Shown here piece by piece: positions 17,441-24,752 of a stretch of DNA of 24,752 bases. Origin of the DNA: Cyclobacteriaceae bacterium (lineage in GTDB: Bacteria; Bacteroidota; Bacteroidia; Cytophagales; Cyclobacteriaceae); contig JABFSY010000502.1 in NCBI GenBank assembly GCA_013140395.1, positions 1 through 24,752 on the forward strand. The letters run 5' to 3'. How positions within the stretch are numbered: the first letter of the stretch is position 1; each line of letters opens with the position of its first letter. The notes under the pieces are model-generated. The model did not search any database, was not told the DNA's origin, and was given only the letters and a program-made list of their open reading frames with translations. A program made the position numbers and the translations under genes.

Positions 17441-19477
17441 TTAAAAAAACGGCACAACCTCATCTACAAAGCTATCTGGCAGTTCATCAATGAACTGCGA
17501 TTGATTTCCATTCTCTGAAATAAGGTATAAGTAGTCCTTAGCTCTTGTAACGGCCACGTAAAAAAGTCGTCTTTCTTCTTCCAAGAGTATATCCTTGTCC
17601 GTCTTTTTCAGTACCTGATATATCGAGTCCGAAAGCCAGGTATCCGGAAAGCCACCAGGGCCATGCTTTAGGCCAGTTACAAAAACAATCTTTGCTTCGA
17701 GCCCTTTCGCTTTATGAATAGTAGAGAATCGAACGCCCGTATTTTTAAGCGGTTCTTGGAGTGGAGCAAAATGATCTCTTCTTCGGCCTAAGATCATAAT
17801 ATCTTTTGAAACCAATCCCTTCTCTAATCCAAGATGATGTGTAATTTTTTCTTGGATGAACCCAAGCGTGTCGAATTCGGAATTGGACTTGAATAGAATT
17901 ACTTTTTGATCGCTTTTCTTTAACGATAGAACTTCTTTTTCAATTTTATTTTTATTGTTTCGGATCACTTCATTTCCAACCCGCACAATGTTCTCAGAAC
18001 TCCTGAAGTTATACTTTAGCTTAACAACTTTTGATTCCGGAAAATGATGGGAGAAATTGATAATGTAGTTAACATCTGAACCTCGAAAGCCGTAGATACT
18101 TTGCCAATCGTCTCCAACACAAAATAAGTCGGTGCTTTCGCTGAATAGATATTTAACTAATTGAACTTGGGCGGGGTTTACGTCTTGAAACTCATCTACC
18201 AATATGCATTTATACTTTTCACGGTAGTAGGCTCTGATGCTTTCGTCTCGGTCAAATAAATCCAACACCAATGATAATAGATCATTGAAGTCTATAACCG
18301 AATTTTTTCGCTTTAGCATTTCATAATGATTCCAAACAACGGGGAATAGTTCATAAAAAATCTTTATTCTTTTATGCTTGAATAGTTCCGACTCAACGTT
18401 ATCAATATCACTTACTTTAAGGTTTTGGGATTTTGCCAAATCATACGCTTGCTTGATTTCCTTAAAGAAGGTTTTTAATTCATTATTAAGAAACCTAAAT
18501 TTATTATCAAACTCTTTACTAAAATTGGCGGTGTAATTACCGTCCAATACGTTTCTGAGAATACTCATCAGTTCGGTCTCAATCTTATCGGAATCTTGCA
18601 TCCATTCTTCATGAGTTACAAAAACTGGTTTACCCGCATCCTTTAATGCTTTAAGTTTAGCGGTCAGGTTTGCTGACAAGTCACTCTTGTGTTCGATATA
18701 AAACTCTTTGGTGCTTAATTTAATATCTGGTTTAAATTTAAAACTTGAGCCAATTTCTAATGGCTCATACTCAACCTCATAGCCTTTACAATGAAACCAG
18801 TCTATGATTTTTTGTTCCGATTTTGATTTCACAATAGCTCCATTGAAGCACCTATACTGTTTGTTATTATACTGCTTGTTGTCTCTCAAATCTTTTACCT
18901 GTTTCTCGAAATAGTTTTCGATCAAGTATTGCTCAAGTTTCTGTGAAAACAAAGCATCATTCTGGCAAGCAGATATAATACTTTTCCTTAGCAAAGAATC
19001 GATACTTTCTGATGCTGGACTTATATCAATCGAATCATCTATACGAAATGATTCAGTCTTATCCTGTAATAGTCGAAAGCGATTATCATAATATCCTGCG
19101 CCATTCTCTTTTAGAATGGAAAAGCATAAACTGTGAAATGTGCGAACAGTCAGGTTTTTAAGAATGCTATTCTGATTAATGTATTTTTTCCGAATGGAAT
19201 ACTGATTGACTGGCGTTAACTCAGCCTTGTATTGGTTAGTCTTATCAGCATATTCGATTAGGCGATCTTGAATTTCGTGGATAGCATCCCGTGTGAAGGT
19301 AATAGTGAGGATATTCTTAGGCGCGATTCGCTTCTCGTTGATATAAAACTTGATCTTATCAATAAGTGTCTTTGTTTTTCCGCTTCCAGCACCCGCCAAC
19401 ACCAGAATTCTTTTGTCCTGGCTCTTAACAGCCTCAAGCTGTTCCGCATTTTCAATCATTACACCAACATCTTTCAT
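17441..19477 (-). CDS. UvrD-type superfamily-1 helicase with inserted PD-(D/E)XK nuclease domain
   Basis: The 678 residues carry all main UvrD motifs: LAGAGSGKT at about 27-35, TITFTRDA at about 58-65, LVDEFQDVNPAQ at about 430, GDDWQSIYGFRGS at about 455-470, KLKYNFRSSENI after that, and VAVTRAKDYLYL near the end. Between motifs Ia and II, at about 215-300, is an inserted domain with SEQKI (Glu221), FKPDIKL (Asp251) and YIEHKSD (Glu262, Lys264). That is a probable PD-(D/E)XK endonuclease. The enzyme should unwind and cleave DNA using ATP. Start ATG 19477 has no clear SD; an ATG at 19459 is also possible. The SLATT gene begins 22 bases after its stop, so the helicase, SLATT and CD-NTase genes form one operon. 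It may be the DNA-sensing or DNA-degrading arm of that defence system. Confidence 0.9.
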   Translation of the reverse strand: MKDVGVMIENAEQLEAVKSQDKRILVLAGAGSGKTKTLIDKIKFYINEKRIAPKNILTITFTRDAIHEIQDRLIEYADKTNQYKAELTPVNQYSIRKKYINQNSILKNLTVRTFHSLCFSILKENGAGYYDNRFRLLQDKTESFRIDDSIDISPASESIDSLLRKSIISACQNDALFSQKLEQYLIENYFEKQVKDLRDNKQYNNKQYRCFNGAIVKSKSEQKIIDWFHCKGYEVEYEPLEIGSSFKFKPDIKLSTKEFYIEHKSDLSANLTAKLKALKDAGKPVFVTHEEWMQDSDKIETELMSILRNVLDGNYTANFSKEFDNKFRFLNNELKTFFKEIKQAYDLAKSQNLKVSDIDNVESELFKHKRIKIFYELFPVVWNHYEMLKRKNSVIDFNDLLSLVLDLFDRDESIRAYYREKYKCILVDEFQDVNPAQVQLVKYLFSESTDLFCVGDDWQSIYGFRGSDVNYIINFSHHFPESKVVKLKYNFRSSENIVRVGNEVIRNNKNKIEKEVLSLKKSDQKVILFKSNSEFDTLGFIQEKITHHLGLEKGLVSKDIMILGRRRDHFAPLQEPLKNTGVRFSTIHKAKGLEAKIVFVTGLKHGPGGFPDTWLSDSIYQVLKKTDKDILLEEERRLFYVAVTRAKDYLYLISENGNQSQFIDELPDSFVDEVVPFF

Positions 19478-19494
19478 AAAAACGAGTCAAAATG

Positions 19495-19535
19495 AAAAAA
19501 ACCCATCATGCAACCTTTAGGGTCACTACGATGGG
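19495..19535 (-). terminator. Terminator-like hairpin in the leader of the helicase operon
   Basis: On the minus strand CCCATC (19535-19530) pairs with GATGGG (19507-19502). An inner stem GTGACC/GGTTGC surrounds a small loop, and seven Ts follow. It ends only about 17 bases before the helicase ATG. Transcripts beginning upstream would be stopped or attenuated here. No minus-strand gene ends directly before it. Confidence 0.65.
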
Positions 19536-19847
19536 CTCGTGGATAAAATTAACCTAAGTTTTTACAAAAGACAACCTTGAAATCGTTTAAAACGGAACTT
19601 AATAACAGCTATTTCCTTACCATTTTAACTCCCCTTAAAGAATTGTAACTAAAATCTAACTGCACGATTGTCAATTCTAACACTTAAGAATTAGCTCCAA
19701 GCAATGAGATTGTATATAATTTTAGAAAAACTTTCGAGGGATTTCCTTATTACAGATATGCCTGAGCCACGAGGATTGGGATGGTATTGATTTCTCTCTT
19801 TTGTATTTAGGCTTTAAGAAAGAGCTAATAAAGGTGTTAGAATATAA
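19536..19847. other. Non-coding stretch upstream of the helicase operon
   Basis: I see no ORF longer than a few tens of codons, no tRNA and no repeat here. It presumably carries the promoter of the minus-strand defence operon, but no clear TAnnTTTG box was found on the minus strand. Confidence 0.5.
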
Positions 19848-19855
19848 TACTTTTG
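19848..19855 (+). promoter_or_regulatory. Candidate minus-7 promoter box on the plus strand
   Basis: TACTTTTG matches TAnnTTTG exactly. It sits about 105 bases before a strong plus-strand terminator with no ORF between them, which suggests a short non-coding transcript. The minus-33 element is not evident. Confidence 0.35.
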
Positions 19856-19980
19856 TTGCCTAGCACACTAGGTGGGCAAAGTATAAGGATAGTTACATGT
19901 CATGCTTTTTTGCCACATTGTATCCTGAAAATATTTTGGGAACCCTTCTGAGCCCTGCACTGAAAGATGCAGGGTTTTTT
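19856..19980 (+). ncRNA. Candidate small RNA
   Basis: This is a non-coding stretch between a TAnnTTTG box and a strong intrinsic terminator. It contains several potential stems: TTGCC/GGGCAA around TAGCACACTA (19856-19879), GGATA/TATCC closing a stem about 45 bases long, GGGAACCC, and the terminator stem CCCTGCA/TGCAGGG. I do not recognise a known RNA family. The exact 5' end is uncertain. A start 6-7 bases after the box would cut the first hairpin, in which case that palindrome may be an operator. Confidence 0.35.
19953..19980 (+). terminator. Intrinsic terminator, plus strand
   Basis: CCCTGCA (19953-19959) pairs with TGCAGGG (19968-19974), with an eight-base loop and six Ts. No coding gene on the plus strand precedes it, so it must serve a non-coding transcript or be a remnant. 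Confidence 0.75.
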
Positions 19981-20206
19981 ATTGCGTGTTAGGAGAGTGA
20001 TTAACTCTCGCTGGTCTATAACCAACTGGGTAAATTATTTCAATCTCAGAAGGCTCACCTAAAAACTCAAAAATTTTAATAACCTGCAAAATTGAGAAGA
20101 AATTACCATGCTTCTCACCAATTTCTTTTTCGAACGGCTTTAGCTGTTGTTTTATAATTTTGTACGATACTCCATACAGCGCGCACAAATCCTTGTATGT
20201 ACACAT
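19979..20206 (-). CDS. Small wHTH-like DNA-binding protein, possible excisionase or regulator
   Basis: The protein has 75 residues from ATG 20206, which follows GGGGAG at good SD spacing; ATGs at 20227 and 20236 would add 7 or 10 residues. The segment YKDLCALYGVSYKIIKQQLK resembles a helix-turn-helix opening of MerR/excisionase type. FEKEIGEKHGNFFSILQVIK and a leucine-rich end follow, as in small Bacteroidota DNA-binding proteins whose N-terminus reads ELADIYGVS. Its position near the likely right end of the island would suit an excisionase or element regulator. The gene overlaps the plus-strand terminator by two bases. The HTH call is by resemblance only. Confidence 0.55.
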   Translation of the reverse strand: MCTYKDLCALYGVSYKIIKQQLKPFEKEIGEKHGNFFSILQVIKIFEFLGEPSEIEIIYPVGYRPARVNHSPNTQ

Positions 20207-20236
20207 CCGCACTCCCCATCTTTTCATATATAGCAC

Positions 20237-20599
20237 TTTTAAAATAGTGTCGCTATGAAGCAGGAGAAAATTAAATTTTAATCATGATGGCTAAACTACA
20301 CTCGGCCTTCGTCACTGATCATGCGCCTCTTCCTGCTATGATTTTAAGTATTAACGCAGGATTAATTGGAAAAGTGAAAGCAGGTAACTTTTTAGATAAT
20401 TTTAGCAAAGTTTAGATGCTTTCTCACTACTTTCTATTGAGTGATTTTGATTTTAGCGGTAGTGATCATGATATCAACAAACAGTAATTAGGACTTATAT
20501 TAAAATTGTAGGTACAAAGTAATCATTTTAAAATTTTCCCTTTTACCCAAGACAATTTAAACTTGTATAATATAGTTCTCTTCATTAGATTTATGCTTT
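20237..20599. other. Intergenic gap before the TonB operon
   Basis: About 360 bases with little recognisable content. A 43-codon ORF on the plus strand (20284-20415, starting MMAKLHSAF) has no nearby SD and no recognised motif. A near-match to the minus-7 box, TAAACTTG at 20558-20565, lies 35 bases before the next gene and could be its promoter. No repeat or tRNA remnant was seen. Confidence 0.45.
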
Positions 20600-20980
20600 A
20601 TGAATAAATCATTAGTCTGCATAATATTATTTAGCATGGCACTTCATTGTGCGAGCAGACTTGAAGTCCTTAACTATCTTTATAAAAAGCGAAATCAAAT
20701 TGCCTACTCCATTGGCTTAATCGCTGAGATTCCTATCGCGATGTGTAACAGTGATTATGATTTTGATAAAGGATTAACAATTGAGACTCAGCAAGAAGAT
20801 TCACGCGTTCCTGTTGGGCTTCTACAAGCCCACGAAATAAATTTGTTTCTAGTAACAACCTCAAGCCAATTAACCGCACAACTTTACGTTATTTCTAATA
20901 CCAAATATCTAATTTTTTCGATTACGCTAAAAGACACGTATCTCCACTCGGTCTTTCATCCACCTTCACAACACTGCTAA
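20600..20980 (+). CDS. Small exported protein preceding the TonB-dependent receptor
   Basis: This 126-residue protein starts with a hydrophobic signal-like segment (NKSLVCIILFSMALHCAS) and ends with FHPPSQHC. Short exported proteins with a variable middle and a C-terminal FHPP are frequently encoded just before TonB-dependent receptor genes in Bacteroidota. They often carry Cys or His residues and are associated with metal uptake. Here the middle has a single Cys (AMCNSDYDF) rather than the multi-Cys motif I recall for relatives. The receptor gene starts 95 bases downstream on the same strand. Function is unknown; membership in the uptake operon is likely. Confidence 0.65.
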   Translation: MNKSLVCIILFSMALHCASRLEVLNYLYKKRNQIAYSIGLIAEIPIAMCNSDYDFDKGLTIETQQEDSRVPVGLLQAHEINLFLVTTSSQLTAQLYVISNTKYLIFSITLKDTYLHSVFHPPSQHC

Positions 20981-21075
20981 TTCTTTGACAACGTTTACTT
21001 GTCACATGCTGTACTACAAAATGTAGTGTCATTCCTCTATTATTTCTTTTAAGAAGATTAAATCTTATTATTTAT

Positions 21076-23433
21076 ATGCAACGAATATTCTATGCCATAG
21101 TATGGCTGTGCCTTATTACTATATCGTCTTACGGGCAAAACATTGTCAATGGAAAAATCTATGATGCTGAAACAAAAGAGCCTTTAGTTGGTGCAACGAT
21201 ACAGCTTGCATCAGACTTGACTATTGGTACATTGACTAACGCGGAAGGTTTTTTTCAACTCACCAATACCACCACCAATGCCCCTCTAAAAATATCCATG
21301 TTAGGTTATGAAGGTTTGGAAGTAGTTGCTACTCCTGAACGTTTGAGTATCGCTTTAAAGCCGAAAGTCCAGGAAATGCAATCAGTGATAATCACAGCAA
21401 ACCGTGAAGCAAGTTTGAGAATAGAAACACCAATTTCAGTCTCAAAACTATCATCTAAACTGATTGACGAAACCAAAGCTACTTCATTGTTTGAGGTAGT
21501 TAACAAAGTACCAGGTGTATTGATGGTGAACCTGAACAATGAGCAGCACTCCATGTCAATTCGCCAGCCAATGACAACAAATGGTTACTACTTGTATTTG
21601 GAAGACGGAGTACCCATTCGCCCCATCGGTGTATTTAATCATAATGCACTACTGGAGATGAATCAATTTGCAATAAGTTCAATGGAAGTTGTGAAGGGTC
21701 CCGTTTCTTCAATCTATGGGCCGGAAGCAATTGGAGGGGCTGTCAATTTTATCATGCAACGGCCAACTGCAATACCAACTGCAAAAATAGGCTTACAGTT
21801 CGATAACTACGGCTTTCGCAGAGTGCAGTTTGGTGCTGGCGCTCGCACAGGTAAATTTGGGTTTTACGTTGGTGGGTTAAGTAGTAAACAAACCCGCTCA
21901 TGGATGGCCAACTCTGATTATGATAAGACATCGGTAAGCGCACGGCTTGAATATCACTTCACAACCAATACTCGTTTAATCGGTAATTTCATTTATGGCA
22001 GATATTTCTCAAATACTGCCGGAAGCGTTGATAGCATCGCCTTCTACAGCAGAAACTATATAAGTACTACTGACTTTACCTATCGTAAATCGGATGCAAA
22101 CCGATCGCGCATCACCTTGGAACATGATTGGAGCAAAGGATCGAAAACATTCGTGACGCTGTTTAATAGAAACAATAAACTCGGACAAAACCCCTCTTAT
22201 TCCATACGCTGGAATCCTACACCAAGCCCTACCAATGATCCGAGGAAAGCAACAGGTCAAATCAACTCAAACGATTTTCAAAGCTATGGTATTCTTATGC
22301 AACATAGTCAGCAATTAAGCTTGTTGAGTTCGAAGCTCATTGCTGGAGGTATGTACGATTACTCGCCAAACGAGTATTATGCGTACCAGATTGATCTGAA
22401 TGCACAACTTCGTCCAGATGGTAAGTCTGTAGAAAAGTATTTGTTAGTTCAGGAAAGGCCTGACATATTCATAGCAAATTACGATGCTACAATCAGAAAT
22501 GCTGCGGGCTATCTGCAATATGATTTTACCCCCTTTACAAATCTTAGAGTATCTACCGGTATCCGATTTGATTTTATGTCATTTAGCTATACTAATTATA
22601 TGGACAACACATCCGGCAACAAGGAGTACAGTCAAGCTACACCTAAGGTTGGATTAACATATGATTTGGGTCATGACATGGGCATCTATGCCAACTACTC
22701 ACAAGGATTTTCGCCACCAGCACTCACTTCCATTTTTAATAAACGGACTAACACCAATCCGGCAGAATTTTATTACAATTTAGAGCCTGCACAATTCCAG
22801 AACTACGAATTGGGAGGCTGGGCATCCTTGATGCAAAATAAACTCTATTTGGATATAGCGTTGTATCAGATGGATGGTACTAATGAGCTGCTTAACATTC
22901 GCCAGCCCGACAATTCTTTCGATTATCAATCAGCAGGAAAAACACTTCACAGAGGTATTGAAGTTGGCTTGACTATAAAGCCATCAACTGAATACTTCTT
23001 CCGGATAGGAGGCACAACTGCCTTGCATAGGTTTGAAGATTTTCAGATAAGCAAGAAGCCAACCGATAAATATCAAAACCTAGCTGGCTTGGAAATGCCA
23101 TCGGCACCACGCTACAGCTGGAATACCGAGTTTTATTACTATCCAAGTTTTGTAAAAAATTTACGCACCTCTATAGAGTGGCAGCACGTATCAGGGTGGT
23201 ATCAGAACCAGATCAATACCGTTCGCTATAAAGGTTATGATCTGATTAACTATCGAATCGGCTATCAGTGGAAGGGTGTAGAAGTATATACCAACATCTT
23301 AAACCTAGGCGATGTGCTGTATGCTAGTAACGCAACGCGCGGCAACAATGCAACCGATCGTACTACGTTCACGCCAGCAGCGCCACGTACGCTTGTCATT
23401 GGCGTTCAATACAATTTTACAGGTAAGAAATAA
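21076..23433 (+). CDS. TonB-dependent outer-membrane receptor
   Basis: This 785-residue protein has a signal peptide ending near ISSYGQ. A CarboxypepD_reg-like beta-sandwich follows (about 22-110: VNGKIYDAETKEPLVGATI). The plug domain (about 120-235) contains LFEVVNKVPGV, YLYLEDGVPIRP and SSIYGPEAIGGAVNF. A 22-strand barrel follows, with typical YANYSQGFSPP and NYELGGW segments, and the C-terminal strand LVIGVQYNFTGKK. It transports a bound ligand across the outer membrane using TonB energy. The PepSY-type partner downstream suggests a ferric siderophore, other metal or haem substrate. The substrate itself cannot be read from sequence. It is followed after 64 bases by the PepSY gene, so one operon is likely. 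Confidence 0.95.
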   Translation: MQRIFYAIVWLCLITISSYGQNIVNGKIYDAETKEPLVGATIQLASDLTIGTLTNAEGFFQLTNTTTNAPLKISMLGYEGLEVVATPERLSIALKPKVQEMQSVIITANREASLRIETPISVSKLSSKLIDETKATSLFEVVNKVPGVLMVNLNNEQHSMSIRQPMTTNGYYLYLEDGVPIRPIGVFNHNALLEMNQFAISSMEVVKGPVSSIYGPEAIGGAVNFIMQRPTAIPTAKIGLQFDNYGFRRVQFGAGARTGKFGFYVGGLSSKQTRSWMANSDYDKTSVSARLEYHFTTNTRLIGNFIYGRYFSNTAGSVDSIAFYSRNYISTTDFTYRKSDANRSRITLEHDWSKGSKTFVTLFNRNNKLGQNPSYSIRWNPTPSPTNDPRKATGQINSNDFQSYGILMQHSQQLSLLSSKLIAGGMYDYSPNEYYAYQIDLNAQLRPDGKSVEKYLLVQERPDIFIANYDATIRNAAGYLQYDFTPFTNLRVSTGIRFDFMSFSYTNYMDNTSGNKEYSQATPKVGLTYDLGHDMGIYANYSQGFSPPALTSIFNKRTNTNPAEFYYNLEPAQFQNYELGGWASLMQNKLYLDIALYQMDGTNELLNIRQPDNSFDYQSAGKTLHRGIEVGLTIKPSTEYFFRIGGTTALHRFEDFQISKKPTDKYQNLAGLEMPSAPRYSWNTEFYYYPSFVKNLRTSIEWQHVSGWYQNQINTVRYKGYDLINYRIGYQWKGVEVYTNILNLGDVLYASNATRGNNATDRTTFTPAAPRTLVIGVQYNFTGKK

Positions 23434-23497
23434 CAAGTAATATGACGCATAGATCAATATATTTTCTACGCTAAACTTCATCTTAATAACAGACATC

Positions 23498-24752
23498 ATG
23501 GAAAACAAAAAGATAAATTCATTTCAACAAACGGAACTTAGCATTAGAGAACCTGACACTCAGTCTCCTAATGATGGCTTGCTCAACAACATAAAACAGA
23601 ATATTTTTAAATGGCACCGTACTATTGGTTTGATTACAATTACCCCGGTTATTTTCTGGTGTCTCTCCGGTTTAATGCATCCGTTCCTCTCGCATTGGTT
23701 TAAACCCGAAATTGCAAGGCAAGTTTTGGAAACCAAGGTGGTTGATCAACAGAAAACTGAAATTTCGATACAAGACGTTTTAACTAAAAGTCACATTGAC
23801 GAGTTTAAAAGTTTTCGATTCGTTGAATGGAATGGGAAAACGTACTATCAGGTAAAGTTGGTCGATGACGAAATCCGATACTACGATACCTCCCATGGAA
23901 ATGAAATTAAAAATGGAGACAAACTATACGCAGAATTCTTAGCGCGATATTTTCTTGACGATCAAAAGAGCATTCTAAAATCAATCAAGCTTCAAACGGA
24001 ATTTGACCAACAGTACAAATATGTAAACCGCCTTTTGCCTGTATGGAAAGTAAGCTTTAATCGTGCTGATGAAATGGATGTATATGTGGAAACATCATCG
24101 AGTCGGCTCGGTACGTTCAATACAACATCACGTAAGGTATTTTTATGGGCATTCGACAATTTTCACAACTGGTCGTTCATAAATAGAGTCACCAATAACA
24201 CTACCAGAGTCACTATAATGGTCATCATGCTAAGTGTCATTTCATTATCTGCGCTTAGTGGTCTACTTATTTACGGATTGTTCTGGAGGCGTTTCGGGAA
24301 ACTAACTAACACCCATCAAAAGAAAGGGCTTCGCAAGTACCACAGACAAATTGGAATAGCAACCGCTTTTATAACACTCACCTTTGGTTTCAGTGGAGGC
24401 TTTCACGCGACACGTAAACTTGAACCAAACCGATTACCTGAAATGATCTTTGATCCCATTATCAGAGTAAACGATCTACAAACGTCTTCACTTTCGTTGA
24501 GTATTGATGACGAGCGATTTCAAAATCTCTCTGTAGTGAAAAAAGGAAAGGAATACTTTTTTCAGGTTTTCTATGGAGATAGTGAAGATAAGGCATCCGA
24601 AACAATTTACTTAAATGCTAACGATGGAAGCGTATGGAAAAATGGAGATAATGAATATGCACAGTATTTAGGAAAAAAATTCTTGGCTGCATTAAGCGAT
24701 GAAAAGGGATTGAGCGGTGAATGTTGTGAAGAGATGGGCGAGCGTAGAATTT
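23498..24752 (+). CDS. PepSY-associated transmembrane protein (partial, cut by window end)
   Basis: An open reading frame starts at ATG 23498 and runs 418 codons without a stop to the window edge. Transmembrane segments are visible at about residues 44-65 (GLITITPVIFWCLSGLMHPF), about 240-265 (TIMVIMLSVISLSALSGLLI) and about 289-310 (IGIATAFITLTFGFSGGFHA). Large periplasmic loops between them hold PepSY-like repeats (YYQVKLVDDEIRYYDTS; YFFQVFYGDSEDK). This is the PepSY_TM architecture. Relatives include inner-membrane ferric-siderophore reductases and proteins linked to iron uptake, so reduction or handling of the metal brought in by the receptor is a reasonable role. The N-terminal 35 residues are cytosolic. 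Confidence 0.88.
   Translation, partial: MENKKINSFQQTELSIREPDTQSPNDGLLNNIKQNIFKWHRTIGLITITPVIFWCLSGLMHPFLSHWFKPEIARQVLETKVVDQQKTEISIQDVLTKSHIDEFKSFRFVEWNGKTYYQVKLVDDEIRYYDTSHGNEIKNGDKLYAEFLARYFLDDQKSILKSIKLQTEFDQQYKYVNRLLPVWKVSFNRADEMDVYVETSSSRLGTFNTTSRKVFLWAFDNFHNWSFINRVTNNTTRVTIMVIMLSVISLSALSGLLIYGLFWRRFGKLTNTHQKKGLRKYHRQIGIATAFITLTFGFSGGFHATRKLEPNRLPEMIFDPIIRVNDLQTSSLSLSIDDERFQNLSVVKKGKEYFFQVFYGDSEDKASETIYLNANDGSVWKNGDNEYAQYLGKKFLAALSDEKGLSGECCEEMGERRI

Noticed and set aside
20284..20415. 43-codon plus-strand ORF starting MMAKLHSAF
   Set aside because: No close SD, no recognised motif and short length. Kept only as a note in the gap entry.
20558..20573. TATAAT-like hexamer before the small exported protein
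   Set aside because: Bacteroidota sigma factors use TAnnTTTG and AT-rich sequence makes TATAAT likely by chance. The overlapping TAAACTTG near-match is only weak.
19500..20600. Second copy of the tRNA-Pro 3' end as attR
   Set aside because: Scanning by eye found no match to the T-arm/acceptor sequence in this region.
1..24752. CRISPR arrays, insertion sequences with transposase, retron or reverse transcriptase
   Set aside because: No regularly spaced repeats, transposase motifs or YxDD-type reverse transcriptase were seen on either strand.

Overview
The window looks like a chromosomal segment of a Bacteroidota bacterium, probably Cytophagales-like. The evidence is a TonB-dependent receptor with the N-terminal CarboxypepD_reg-like domain usual in that phylum, a PepSY-type membrane partner, matches to the TAnnTTTG minus-7 promoter box, few strong Shine-Dalgarno sites, and recombinase, JAB and helicase proteins of the type found in Bacteroidota mobile elements. 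No species can be named.

Layout. (1) 102-264: two plus-strand tRNA genes, Ala(GGC) and Pro with an unusual AGG anticodon. (2) 251 to about 19.5-20.2 kb: a mobile island in which every recognisable gene lies on the minus strand. A large serine recombinase at the left edge ends inside the 3' end of tRNA-Pro. Inward from it come a small overlapping ORF, a 3TM-type holin and a RecA/RadA-like ATPase with a duplicated N-terminal unit. Then come a two-gene methylase/nuclease module (4336-8093), a two-gene module built on a DisA_N-related (DACNV-like) protein (8399-10743), a giant adenine methylase fused to a Strawberry-notch/DarB-like helicase coupled to a RadC-like JAB protein (10835-16035), and a UvrD helicase-nuclease + SLATT membrane protein + CD-NTase operon (16160-19477). 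(3) 19.5-20.6 kb: a mostly non-coding stretch with two intrinsic terminators, a possible small RNA and a small wHTH-like gene. The right end of the island may lie here but is not resolved. (4) 20600-24752: a plus-strand operon of a small exported protein, a TonB-dependent receptor and a PepSY transmembrane protein cut by the window end. This looks like metal or siderophore uptake.

How the genes may work together (inference). The recombinase, holin, RecA-like ATPase, JAB protein and MTase-helicase look like the element's own backbone. I see no relaxase, conjugation genes, capsid or terminase, so it is more like an integrative satellite or phage-derived island than a complete phage or ICE. Three tightly coupled modules look like anti-phage cargo: restriction-modification, a nucleotide-sensor pair, and a CBASS-like nucleotide-signalling system coupled to a helicase-nuclease. 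The two best candidates for something undescribed are the DisA_N-like two-gene module (8399-10743) and the three-gene UvrD-nuclease/SLATT/CD-NTase operon (16160-19477).
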